51,327 bases of DNA from Anaerolineales bacterium (GTDB lineage Bacteria; Chloroflexota; Anaerolineae; 4572-78; J111): assembly GCA_020634935.1 (NCBI GenBank), contig JACKAT010000037.1, positions 1 to 51,327 on the forward strand, given 5' to 3'. Under the pieces are notes generated by a model. The model ran no database searches and was not told the DNA's origin. It was given only the letters and a program-made list of their open reading frames with translations. A program made the translations under genes and the position numbers. Below are positions 32,631 to 40,904 of the stretch, in pieces. Numbering within the stretch: the stretch's first letter is position 1; each line of letters starts with the position of its first letter.

Positions 32631-32760
32631 TAGAACTTACGCAGTTGGGTGTAACAAACCCGGTGACAGTCACTTTTTGCCGAAAATGACCGTCCGTTTA
32701 GTCCAAACAGGTCGGTTTACTGCACCCAAGTGACTGTCACCTTTTGAACGGCGTAACTCC
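32631..32760. mobile_element. 130-bp inverted-repeat element, copy H (intact)
   Basis: From TAGAACTTACGCAGTTGGG to TTTTGAACGGCGTAACTCC, flanked by TAATAAA (32624-32630) and TAATAGA (32761-32767), 6 of 7 identical. It lies between the pseudogene fragment and the DHH gene. Confidence 0.88.
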
Positions 32761-32892
32761 TAATAGAATCAACGATTGATCAGTTGTTCAATATATCTGA
32801 CCAGAATCAGATTTGAGAGAATTTGAAGGCGGGTGGGCTATACTTTATAGCATCTGTTACTGTTATTTATAACTTCGCCGCAAAAACATCCC

Positions 32893-33936
32893 ATGAGTAA
32901 CTTTACTATTGAGTTGACAAATCCGATTAAACAAGCCAACTTGGACAAATTGCGCTCAATCGCAGGAACCGGCCCGGTGCTCATCTTGACCCATGATAAC
33001 CCTGACCCGGATGCGCTAGCTTCTGGCAAAGCGTTGGCAACCTTGTTTCGAGAAGCTTGGGGGATCACTGGACGACTCGTTTACAGCGGATTAGTTGCCC
33101 GTGCGGAGAACCAAGCCGTACTCAAACGCTTGACCCCGGAATGGGAACACAGCGATGTATTACCTGATTTTAAGGAATATACCGCTATAGCCCAGGTAGA
33201 TACGCAACCGGGAGCCGGGAACAATCGTCTTAACACCGTCCACCCCAGACACATTGTAATTGATCACCATTACCCGGTTCGGGAGACGATCTATACGGCG
33301 ACATATTCCGATATTCGTACAGAGATGGGGTCAACCGTTACAATGTTAGCCCAATATCTGGAAGTTGCCGGGATCCAGCCCGACCCCATCTTGGCTACTG
33401 CGATGTTTTATGGCCTCAAGACTGACACGCGTAGTCTTTCGCGGGGCGCTTCACCCGCTGATGAAGTAACCTTTTTAGAATTACTCCACATCTTGGATCA
33501 GCAGGAATTGTCCAAGGTAGAACTGGCTGGTTTGAGCCGTGAATATTTCCGATCTTTTAGTCGGGGGTTAAGTGCAACCCGCGTGTTTGGGCGCGTAATC
33601 GTAACCCGCCTTGGTTTGATCACCCAACCCGACTTTACGGCTGAAATGGCGGACATCCTTATCCGCTTGCAGGGCGCCCATGCTGCGCTTTGCCTGGGAC
33701 AACACGGAGACACCCTGCATATCTCGTTGCGGACCGAACCGACAGGGCAACAACATGCAGGCAAGATTATTCAACAACTCATTGTCTCGCCGGGTAAAGC
33801 GGGTGGACACGGCACGATGGCTGGTGGGCAAATCCCTTTGCAAGGAAAAGATATGGAGCCATTGCTTGCCGACATTGAACATCGATTTTTGACGGTTATG
33901 GGTGAGACCAGTGGGGGCGAGGAATTAATCGCCTAA
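32893..33936 (+). CDS. DHH-family phosphoesterase (NrnA-like)
   Basis: A 347-residue phosphoesterase. The DHH domain has ILTHDNPDPDALASGKAL (metal-binding Asp cluster), the Asp of AIAQVDTQPG, and the signature VIDHHYP; FYGLKTDTRS carries a further Asp. The C-terminal DHHA1 domain ends with the substrate-binding GKAGGHGTMAGGQI. NrnA-type enzymes degrade nanoRNA, pAp or cyclic dinucleotide products; which one applies here is not decidable. The ribosome site is weak. The following gap, 33937-34300, has an ACGCG-TAAT-CGCGT palindrome (34088-34101) and no other feature I can support. Confidence 0.85.
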   Translation: MSNFTIELTNPIKQANLDKLRSIAGTGPVLILTHDNPDPDALASGKALATLFREAWGITGRLVYSGLVARAENQAVLKRLTPEWEHSDVLPDFKEYTAIAQVDTQPGAGNNRLNTVHPRHIVIDHHYPVRETIYTATYSDIRTEMGSTVTMLAQYLEVAGIQPDPILATAMFYGLKTDTRSLSRGASPADEVTFLELLHILDQQELSKVELAGLSREYFRSFSRGLSATRVFGRVIVTRLGLITQPDFTAEMADILIRLQGAHAALCLGQHGDTLHISLRTEPTGQQHAGKIIQQLIVSPGKAGGHGTMAGGQIPLQGKDMEPLLADIEHRFLTVMGETSGGEELIA

Positions 33937-34300
33937 AGGTGTGTCGCTATACAACAGTGATAAAATTTATCCAGTCAAGCCAGGTTATGGGCAAGCAGCA
34001 AGGCTCATTTTAACAGTAGGTTGCTCCAGTTTTCGCTATCTGGTCGAGAAAACGGCTCACAATTGGCGATTGATGAATACTTTGCAAAACGCGTAATCGC
34101 GTAATTTTGGGGCGTTAGCGTGTAGATTGCTATCCAACTAACTATCAAACCACCCCACTAACATTTTCATTCTCGGTGTCGTCTCAATCGAGCTTCCTCA
34201 GTACAGCGTGGTTCTGCTGCTACTATTCGCAGCCGGCACTGGTGGCTTACGTTTCGTCGCTGATTACCAATACCTTCTTCGAGCAAGTACAGGATTTGCA

Positions 34301-34597
34301 ATGCCCCAAAGTTGCAGTTGTCATGAGGCCCTTCAACACACCTTCGCCACCGTGCGCGAGGCCGTGTACGGCGCTCAAGATAAAGACGTGATCCTCGCCA
34401 ACGCGGACCTAATCGCCCGCTCTGACGAGAAGTGGCTGCGGCTTTACCGCTGCCGCACCTGTGGCACAGAATGGGCCGAAGCCTGCTATAGCTCCGGCCA
34501 CATGGAGATCTACTATCTCTTCCCCGCCCCGCCCACCGGCGACTCCATCCGCTGGCTGCATGAAGAAGCCGCCGGGTTGCCGCCGCCAAGCGTCTAA
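34301..34597 (+). CDS. Small Cys-rich protein of unknown function (98 aa)
   Basis: From the ATG at 34301 the product has SCSCHEAL at its N-terminus and YRCRTCGTEWAEACYSSG in the middle, giving CxC and CxxC pairs that could hold a zinc ion, followed by EIYYLFPAPP. AGGA lies upstream at good distance. I do not recognise the family; the pattern resembles small zinc-ribbon proteins seen as stand-alone or immunity-like proteins (speculative). Confidence 0.55.
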   Translation: MPQSCSCHEALQHTFATVREAVYGAQDKDVILANADLIARSDEKWLRLYRCRTCGTEWAEACYSSGHMEIYYLFPAPPTGDSIRWLHEEAAGLPPPSV

Positions 34598-34632
34598 AAA
34601 ATGAGTCCTACAGATATAAACCTTTCTGCGAC

Positions 34633-34701
34633 CTACGCTCCGAGCCGATAATCAATTCACTCCGCCGGTACCGGCAAATCCGGACAAGGGGCGTGATACG
34701 G
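34633..34701. repeat. Duplicated segment, copy 1 (pairs with 40260-40328)
   Basis: CTACGCTCCGAGCCGATAAT and TACCGGCAAATCCGGACA recur with few changes at 40260-40328. In both places it lies downstream of a DUF4242 gene on the minus strand, marking one edge of a segmental duplication. Confidence 0.75.
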
Positions 34702-34733
34702 CTTCGCTTACTCAGTAGCCGAGAAGGCACTGA

Positions 34734-35273
34734 CTATGGCCTACTTTGGCAGGCTAATTCCTCGACCCCATTGGCTTTTTGCAGCTTAATCGCCATATCG
34801 CCATTCGGTAGAGGCTGAGTCTCGTAGCGCCCTACAACTGACTGGCCCTCAGTCAATGAGGCCGGCCGGATACCTGAGACTTCCCCGCTGGAAACGATCA
34901 AGGTGGTGTCTGAGGATAAATGACAGGCGTCGCTTTTGAGCTTGATTGCTACCTGGCCATTCGGTAAAGGTTGAGCCTCGTAGCTACCGGTCACGGGCTG
35001 ACCTTGAGTTAGTGAGGCTGGCCAAACTCCCGGCGCATAGTCTGCCGAGGTGATGAAGAGGGGGTCTGCTCTAACGGCATCGGTTGTTGTATCGGCGACT
35101 TCTATTGCCTCCACAACTGTTGGCTTGGCGGGTGCGACTCCGCAACCCACCAAAAAGATAAGTCCAATAACGAAGGTCATCACCAGTTGGGCTACCTTTA
35201 GGCGATCAGGCTGCTTCTCGCCGGTCAGGTGGGGCATTTTACCAAGCTCAACGTTTGAAATAGGGCTGTTCAT
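34734..35273 (-). CDS. Secreted lipoprotein-like protein with two internal repeats
   Basis: About 179 residues from the ATG at 35273, chosen for an AGGAG 8 nt upstream (an in-frame start further out has none). A hydrophobic stretch VMTFVIGLIFLVGCG ends in a plausible lipobox Cys, though the preceding N-terminal part is long. The mature part has two ~43-residue repeats, each with PASLT(Q/E)GQ, YE(A/T)QPLPNG and AIKLQ/K. No known domain recognised. It follows a DUF4242 gene in the same direction. Confidence 0.65.
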   Translation of the reverse strand: MNSPISNVELGKMPHLTGEKQPDRLKVAQLVMTFVIGLIFLVGCGVAPAKPTVVEAIEVADTTTDAVRADPLFITSADYAPGVWPASLTQGQPVTGSYEAQPLPNGQVAIKLKSDACHLSSDTTLIVSSGEVSGIRPASLTEGQSVVGRYETQPLPNGDMAIKLQKANGVEELACQSRP

Positions 35274-35424
35274 TAGGTTTCTCCTATATTTGCTATGGTC
35301 CCGAACCAGGGTTGGTTCTGTCCGGACGTCAGCGATTAACTTTCGAGTTTTCTTCAACGGATCGAGCGCAACCCGCGCCGAGACGATGCGGGGCGCTGCG
35401 TTGAACTGGGGCTAGGCCAGAAGG

Positions 35425-35676
35425 CTATTCGCCCTCTTTGACCTCGATGATCTCGTCGGCCACGCCGCCGTGGGCCTCGCGGTGGACGGCCTCAGCCGCT
35501 TCTTTGTTGGGCGCTTCGCACAAACAGAAGACCGTCCCTTCTGCTTCGTTAAGCCAGTAATGCAGATACTTCACGCCGTACTTGCCTTGCACGGCAAGGT
35601 CCTTAACGTGGGCCTCGGCAGCCGCCTCGGCGGTTAACCCTTCGACATTTTTGTGAATATCCATAAAGAGGGGCAT
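35425..35676 (-). CDS. DUF4242 (SCO4226-like) small protein, copy 1
   Basis: An 83-residue ferredoxin-like-fold protein: MPLFMDIHKNVEGLTAEA, then YLHYWLNEAEGTVFCLCEAP and AHGGVADEIIEVKEG. SCO4226, the studied relative, binds nickel; His 8, the central Tyr/His and Cys residues could do so here (inference). It is over 95% identical to the protein at 40437-40688, and the identity extends into the leader (GAGGGGCATTG region), indicating recent duplication or gene conversion. Confidence 0.85.
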   Translation of the reverse strand: MPLFMDIHKNVEGLTAEAAAEAHVKDLAVQGKYGVKYLHYWLNEAEGTVFCLCEAPNKEAAEAVHREAHGGVADEIIEVKEGE

Positions 35677-35715
35677 TGTTTCTTCCTTTCATTGATATAA
35701 TGGTTACTTTGCGGT

Positions 35716-36204
35716 TTAATCGTGGGCCGCCGACCAGACCGTCACCTCGGCCTCGATCTCCAACTGACCGACGGCTCTGGCTACTGATAGCCGGTGATGC
35801 CCGTCAGCAACGATGTAGATGTCGCCGACCCGGATGAGTTGGACCAGTGGCAGGGCCAGGCCTAACTCGCGGGCCAAGGCTACCCGTAACCAGCGTTCCC
35901 GGTTGTGGTCGTGTAATGGATAGAAGGCATCATCGAAATCCTGACTGCGTCCTTGGCTCCCTTGGATTTTTAATAGGGGGATGGTTTGGAGGGTCGGGTT
36001 TTGCAGCATGGTACCGGTTTCGGCCAGCTCCCTCAGCGCCGGGAGGCGACTTGAGCGGCCCCACACCCGCCGCCAGAATCGGCGTAACCAGCCTCGATTG
36101 TAGGTAGCGATGTAGAGCCGTTGCGCCCGTTGTCGGGCCTGGTTATGGGCAGATGTGGCCTGGGGTCGGCCCCAGGTGGGCGAGCCTAACCTTGTATAAG
36201 CCAT
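35716..36204 (-). CDS. ParB/Srx-fold-like protein
   Basis: A 162-residue protein. The N-terminal half is basic and helical (ARQRAQRLYIATYNRGWLRRFW). The C-terminal half has IRVGDIYIVADGHHRLSVARAVG (about 127-149), the DGHHR motif of ParB-like/sulfiredoxin-fold proteins, often an NTP-binding site. It is not a chromosome-partition ParB, lacking the HTH. Similar short proteins recur in Chloroflexota. Role unknown. It lies 39 bp upstream of the DUF4242 gene in the same direction. Confidence 0.7.
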   Translation of the reverse strand: MAYTRLGSPTWGRPQATSAHNQARQRAQRLYIATYNRGWLRRFWRRVWGRSSRLPALRELAETGTMLQNPTLQTIPLLKIQGSQGRSQDFDDAFYPLHDHNRERWLRVALARELGLALPLVQLIRVGDIYIVADGHHRLSVARAVGQLEIEAEVTVWSAAHD

Positions 36205-36369
36205 CGTTGCCTCCTTTGAGTTAAGATAACCCTTATGCTATAATCGAACGCGACCTCGTTTTGGATAAAGCTACGTTCAGCTCCTATTAAAGCAGAAATA
36301 GGGGTTCCATTGGTATCAATTTGTAATACACAAACTGATACAATGGGTATACAGTTGACGAAGAAGCTG

Positions 36370-38913
36370 ATGAACGACATTGTTTCATTTGGTGATTGGG
36401 TCCAACGCCAACGTAAGGCGCTCAACTTAACCCAGGTGACTTTGGCCGAACAGGTGGGCTGCGCGCCCGTGACGATTAGCAAAATTGAACGGGAAGAACG
36501 CCGGCCCTCGCCCCAGATGGCGGACCTCCTGGCCAAGCGCCTCAGTATCCCTGACAGCGACCGGGAGAAATTTATGCGTATGGCCCGGGGGGAGTTTGTG
36601 GCCTCCCTGCCGGCTATAGTGATGCCGGCTTCTCCTGCTTCATCGCCCCCTACACCCGCTTATAACCCGCTGCCCCTTCAGGCCACGCCCTTTGTCGGCC
36701 GAGAAGAAGAGTTAGCCGAACTGGCTGCCCTCTGCGCCAACCCGGCTTGCCGGTTATTAACGCTCGTTGGACCGGGCGGTATGGGTAAAACCCGTCTCGC
36801 CATCGAAGCAGCCCGGCAAGTTAACGCGGCTCATGGCGTGCGGTTTGTATCCCTGGCCTCCCTGACCTCGGCGGGGGGGGTAGTCTCCACCATGGCCGAT
36901 AGCCTGGGTCTGATCTTGCAGACAGCGGGCGATCCTAAACAGCAGTTGCTTAGCTATCTATCCCATCAAGAGCTATTCCTGGTGCTTGACAACTTTGAGC
37001 ATCTGCTGCCGGGTGATACCGGCCTGGATAAACCCGGGCCTCAGCGCAGCACCGCGCTCGTGGCCGAATTGTTGGAGGCGACGCCCCAGCTCAAAATTCT
37101 GGTCACCTCACGCGAAAGATTGAATCTTCAAGCCGAATGGGTGTTTCAGGTCGAAGGGCTAACCGTCCCGGCCAATCATCAAGCTGAAAAGGTCGACATG
37201 TTCAGCGCCCCCCAACTGTTTTGGCAGCAAGCCCGACGCGTGAATCGAAACTTCGGGCAGCATCGTCAGGAGTGGCCGGCGATCAGCCGGATATGTCGCC
37301 TGGTGGAGGGCATGCCGCTGGGCTTGGAGTTAGCCGCGGCCTGGGTGCGGGTGTTATCCTGCCAGGAAATTGCGCAAGAGATCGAGAACAATCTGGAATT
37401 CCTAACCACCTCGCTGCGGGATATACCGGCCCGTCACCGCAGTATGGTGGCCGTATTTGATCAGTCCTGGCAGCATCTTACCGCTGAGGAACAACGCGTT
37501 TTCCGTAACCTGACCGTGTTCCGGGGCAGTTTCTCCCGTGAAGCCGCCGCAGCGGTCGCCGGGGCGTCGCTGCCGCTGCTGTTGGCCCTGGTCGATAAAT
37601 CCCTGGTGCGCCGAACCGTCGCCGGACGGTATGAGCTTCATGAGTTACTGAGGCAGTACGGTCGTGAGAAACTGGTCGAGGCAGGCGAACGGGAAGCGGC
37701 GCGAAACCGGCATCTGGCCTTCTGCCTCAACTTGGCCGAGGAAGCTGAGCCCCATTTGGTGTCTTCAGATCAGGCGGCGTGGTTAGAGCGGCTGAAGGCG
37801 GAGTATGATAACTTCCGGGCGGCCTTGGAGTGGAGCCGGATGGCCGGCGGCCCGGCCGAACTCGGTTTACGGCTAGCTGGAGCGCTCCATGACTTTTGGT
37901 TCGCCGGTTATGTGTACGAGGGCCGTGAGCATCTGTCAGCCGCGCTCGCCCGATCGGCAGCCTTAGCCCGGACGGCGGCGCGGGCCAAGGCGCTGTGGGC
38001 CGCCGGGGAATTGGCGCATATACAAGACGATCATCAGGCGGCCCGGCCTTTTCTCGAAGAAAGTCTAGCCATCTATCGGGAACTCGGCCCCGCCGGCCGG
38101 CGCGGCCTCGCTTATGTACTCACCAATTTGGGGTACTACGCAGACGATTATGCGACGGCGTTCTCCTCGATGGACGAAGCTCTGGACATTATGCAAGCGT
38201 TGCAAGACGTGAGGGGCATTGCCACCGTATGGCGGCAGCTAGGGCGATATGCGGTTCGGGTGGGCGACTACGAGCAGGCCGTTCGCTGCCTGGAAGAGGC
38301 GGTACCTCTATTGCGGCAGGTAGGAGATAAGCTGGACACCGCTTTAGCGCTTTCCAGCTTAGGGGAAGCCGTGCTGCGCCGGGGCGACTATGAGCGGGCC
38401 ATCACGATAGTGGAAGAAAGCCTGACCCTGTGCCGTGAACTCGACGACCAATGGGGCATGGCCGTCTCGTATGGCAATTTGGCCTGGGTCGCCCTGCGCC
38501 AGGATGATTTGAAGCCGGCCGTAACGCTCCTGATGGAGAGCCTGACTCTGCGTTACGAAATTAGAGAGGCAGGCGGGTGCGCCTGGTGTCTCGAGAAACT
38601 GGCCGAAATCGCCCTGACGGTAGGACAGCGGGAGTCCCCTTCACGTCGGGCGGAGGCGTTTCAACGGGCGGCGCGGCTGTTCGGCGCGGCGGCAGCCCTG
38701 CGCCAACCTCTCGGCTCGGCCATTGATTTAGCCGACCAACCCGAATATGAGCGTCAGGTAGCGATGCTGCAAGCGCAACTTGACGAGAGGACCTTTACCA
38801 CGGCCTGGGCCCAGGGTCGGGCGATGAGGCTGGAGCAGGCCATCCCAGAGGCGCTGGCTGTTGGCGCGTTTTTGGAAGAGTCCCTGCCTTATACAGGCGT
38901 AGTGACAGGGTAG
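36370..38913 (+). CDS. XRE-type HTH / NB-ARC-like STAND ATPase / TPR regulator
   Basis: About 847 residues. An N-terminal XRE HTH (FGDWVQRQRKALNLTQVTLA, GCAPVTISKIEREERRPS) leads to a STAND ATPase with FVGREEELAELA, Walker A VGPGGMGKTR, Walker B FLVLDNFEHLLP and a sensor region LVTSRERLNLQAEWVF, followed by a winged helix and TPR repeats. This is the AfsR-like/NB-ARC architecture, an ATP-dependent switch that may regulate transcription. ATG at 36370 is preferred; longer in-frame starts exist. The HTH is paralogous to that of the kinase-WD40 protein at 43447-46623. A strong terminator follows. Confidence 0.85.
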   Translation: MNDIVSFGDWVQRQRKALNLTQVTLAEQVGCAPVTISKIEREERRPSPQMADLLAKRLSIPDSDREKFMRMARGEFVASLPAIVMPASPASSPPTPAYNPLPLQATPFVGREEELAELAALCANPACRLLTLVGPGGMGKTRLAIEAARQVNAAHGVRFVSLASLTSAGGVVSTMADSLGLILQTAGDPKQQLLSYLSHQELFLVLDNFEHLLPGDTGLDKPGPQRSTALVAELLEATPQLKILVTSRERLNLQAEWVFQVEGLTVPANHQAEKVDMFSAPQLFWQQARRVNRNFGQHRQEWPAISRICRLVEGMPLGLELAAAWVRVLSCQEIAQEIENNLEFLTTSLRDIPARHRSMVAVFDQSWQHLTAEEQRVFRNLTVFRGSFSREAAAAVAGASLPLLLALVDKSLVRRTVAGRYELHELLRQYGREKLVEAGEREAARNRHLAFCLNLAEEAEPHLVSSDQAAWLERLKAEYDNFRAALEWSRMAGGPAELGLRLAGALHDFWFAGYVYEGREHLSAALARSAALARTAARAKALWAAGELAHIQDDHQAARPFLEESLAIYRELGPAGRRGLAYVLTNLGYYADDYATAFSSMDEALDIMQALQDVRGIATVWRQLGRYAVRVGDYEQAVRCLEEAVPLLRQVGDKLDTALALSSLGEAVLRRGDYERAITIVEESLTLCRELDDQWGMAVSYGNLAWVALRQDDLKPAVTLLMESLTLRYEIREAGGCAWCLEKLAEIALTVGQRESPSRRAEAFQRAARLFGAAAALRQPLGSAIDLADQPEYERQVAMLQAQLDERTFTTAWAQGRAMRLEQAIPEALAVGAFLEESLPYTGVVTG

Positions 38914-38943
38914 GCAGCGGTGAAGGTGACGGGTTGTTTAACG

Positions 38944-38980
38944 AAAACAGCCCCAGGTACCCTCACCTGGGGCTGTTTTT
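38944..38980. terminator. Strong bidirectional Rho-independent terminator
   Basis: AACAGCCCCAGGT and ACCTGGGGCTGTT form a 13-bp perfect stem with a 6-nt loop, with A's before and T's after, between two convergent genes. Confidence 0.9.
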
Positions 38981-39009
38981 GCGCGGTTTGGAATTTAAGT
39001 GGTGTAACC

Positions 39010-39729
39010 TTACCTGACCGTGAGCACGGTTTCAAGCTGGCCGGTGCGCAGACTGCTCTTGCGGTATTTAGCCCGGACTTCCAGCTTGTAGAGGCCGGGG
39101 CCTAAGTTGTCGGGTACGCGAAAGGTGATCTCTTTGGGGGCGATACGGGCGAACTCTTCTACCGGCACGGTCTGGCTGTGGTTGGCAATCCCATTGTCAT
39201 CAACCGGCACGATAAATAGACCTTGCGCCGGATCGGCCTGGTCAAAGCGGAGCTGGTTGCCATGGAGGCTGGCGTTGTGACCGGGCGACAGTTCGGCGTC
39301 GGACGCGCCTTTGAGGAGATTGGCATAGCCAGCCAACTCCGGTCTTTTCTTGTAGGTGGCTTCCTTGGTTATGGATACGCCGCTTTCAACCGCTTCTTTG
39401 AAATCAGGACCGGGCAGCACATTGGCCACAATTTGGTGGCGATGGCTATCCAATTGGTCTTGCGGACCGTTGAAGACGCCTTTGATCGTAAAGCTATAGC
39501 GGACGTTGCGGGTGACCACCTGCCGGCCATTGCGAGCGGCGATATTGATGGTATCATGATATTTGTTGATGATGGCTTGGGTATCGGCCTTGGAGAAGGG
39601 GGACCCGTTCAGCATCATCATATCGATGATATCCTCTTCGGTCATCACTTCATGGTGTTGAACCTTGGCGTAGTATTGATTATCGCCGTTACTATAGTTA
39701 CTTTTGTAAAGTTTGTAGGATGAACTCAT
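39010..39729 (-). CDS. HU-like DNA-binding protein with C-terminal DUF4469-type domain
   Basis: A 239-residue protein. Residues about 1-110 resemble HU-type domains of large secreted or nucleoid-associated relatives: YYAKVQHHEVMTEEDIIDMM, ADTQAIINKYHDTI and YSFTIKGVFNGP. The C-terminal part, with IVPVDDNG, EFARIAPKEITFRVP and LGPGLYKLEVRAKY, fits a beta-sandwich DUF4469-type domain. DNA binding is inferred. A truncated relic of a second copy is at 32356-32550. Confidence 0.7.
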   Translation of the reverse strand: MSSSYKLYKSNYSNGDNQYYAKVQHHEVMTEEDIIDMMMLNGSPFSKADTQAIINKYHDTINIAARNGRQVVTRNVRYSFTIKGVFNGPQDQLDSHRHQIVANVLPGPDFKEAVESGVSITKEATYKKRPELAGYANLLKGASDAELSPGHNASLHGNQLRFDQADPAQGLFIVPVDDNGIANHSQTVPVEEFARIAPKEITFRVPDNLGPGLYKLEVRAKYRKSSLRTGQLETVLTVR

Positions 39730-39958
39730 GGTGGCTTAACTCCTGGTCAATCTGATATTTTGTGGGGGAACCGTAACATCCAACCGGCTCAGATTAGTTC
39801 AGTCTAAAATAGCCTGAACCAATCTTTGTAAAACAAATTCTTAATGGTAGTCACAGTATATCGAAAAGACTGTTGGGTGTCTGTTGTACTTTGTGCAGCT
39901 TTTAGTCAGGTTGCGTATGAAAATGGTTCAAAGACGTTAGAAAAGTATGGTTGTGGTT

Positions 39959-40234
39959 GGGTCGAGTCACTGCCAGTGGTTGGGTCGAGTCATTGGCCGT
40001 GATCGGGTCGAGTCACTGGCCGTGATCGGGTCGAGTCATTGCCAGTGGTTGGGTCGAGTCACTGCCAGTGATCGGATCGAGTCACTGCCAATGATCAGGT
40101 CGAGTCACTGCCAGTGAGCGGATCGAGTCACTGCCAGTGATCAGGTTGAGTCATTGCCAGTGAGCGGATCGGGTCACTGCCAGTGATCAGGTCCTACCTC
40201 TGGCCGTGAGCGGATCCGCTCACTGGCAGTAGTG
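39959..40234. repeat. Tandem array, 23-bp unit, 12 copies
   Basis: Units of the form GGGTCGAGTCACTGCCAGTG plus 3 nt (GTT, ATC or AGC) repeat without spacers. Each has a near-palindrome CACTGCCAGTG or its variant CATTGGCCGTG; the last two units diverge and include GGATCCGCTCACTGGCAGT. No ORF. It lies upstream of the HU-like gene and downstream of the second DUF4242 gene. Confidence 0.9.
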
Positions 40235-40259
40235 GTCATAGTTTGAATCCATATGCGCT

Positions 40260-40328
40260 CTACGCTCCGAGCCGAGAGGCAATTCACTCCGTCAGTACCG
40301 GCAAATTCGGACAGGTGGCCCGATAGGG
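40260..40328. repeat. Duplicated segment, copy 2 (pairs with 34633-34701)
   Basis: CTACGCTCCGAGCCGAGAGG and TACCGGCAAATTCGGACA match the copy at 34633. Here it is only 109 bp from DUF4242 copy 2; the lipoprotein gene present in copy 1 is absent. Confidence 0.75.
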
Positions 40329-40397
40329 AGGGCCGCTCAACATAAATTGCCGTCACACCATAAGCAAAACAGGAGAATACCGAGCAATATCATTAAG

Positions 40398-40425
40398 CCC
40401 CCTGCTACCCGGCGTTAGCAGGGGG
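40398..40425. terminator. Terminator-like hairpin after DUF4242 copy 2
   Basis: CCCCCTGCTA and TAGCAGGGGG form a perfect 10-bp stem with an 8-nt loop 12 bp after the stop of the 40437-40688 gene. A T tract is lacking on the minus strand, so efficiency is uncertain. Confidence 0.55.
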
Positions 40426-40436
40426 CCAGTCAAGCT

Positions 40437-40688
40437 TTAATGACCTTCTTTAACTTCGATGATCTCGTCGGCGACGCCGCCGTGGGCTTCGCGGTGGACG
40501 GCCTCAGCCGCTTCTTTGTTGGGCGCTTCGCACAAACAGAAGACCGTCCCTTCTGCTTCGTTGAGCCAGTAATGCAAATACGTCACGCCATACTTGCCTT
40601 GCACCTCGAGGTCCTTGACGTGGGCCTCGGCGGCTGCCTCGGCGGTTAAACCTTCGACATTTTTGTGAATATCCATAAAGAGGGGCAT
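40437..40688 (-). CDS. DUF4242 (SCO4226-like) small protein, copy 2
   Basis: An 83-residue near-duplicate of 35425-35676, differing at about four residues (for example EVQGKYGVTY versus AVQGKYGVKY). The conserved leader indicates that the promoter region was copied too. It has its own hairpin terminator and no neighbour on the same transcript. Confidence 0.85.
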   Translation of the reverse strand: MPLFMDIHKNVEGLTAEAAAEAHVKDLEVQGKYGVTYLHYWLNEAEGTVFCLCEAPNKEAAEAVHREAHGGVADEIIEVKEGH

Positions 40689-40904
40689 TGTTTCTTCCTT
40701 TCATTGATGTTTGTTTACTTAGAGGTGTCCTTTAAACTCGCGTCTTAACGGTGACGCTTAACCACAGCTACCCTCGCCGGCGGGTAGGACTAAACTACTC
40801 TATTAATGCGCAATCTATCCTGTTGATGCTTTTATCGATCATGGACCTACTCAGGTGAAAGGGGCTAACCTCAAGATTGATTCGTTCCACGGACTTAGAG
40901 GCTT

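Noticed and set aside
39959..40234. CRISPR array
   Set aside because: The 23-bp units are contiguous, with no unique spacers, and no cas gene is present. The same applies to the 42-bp array.
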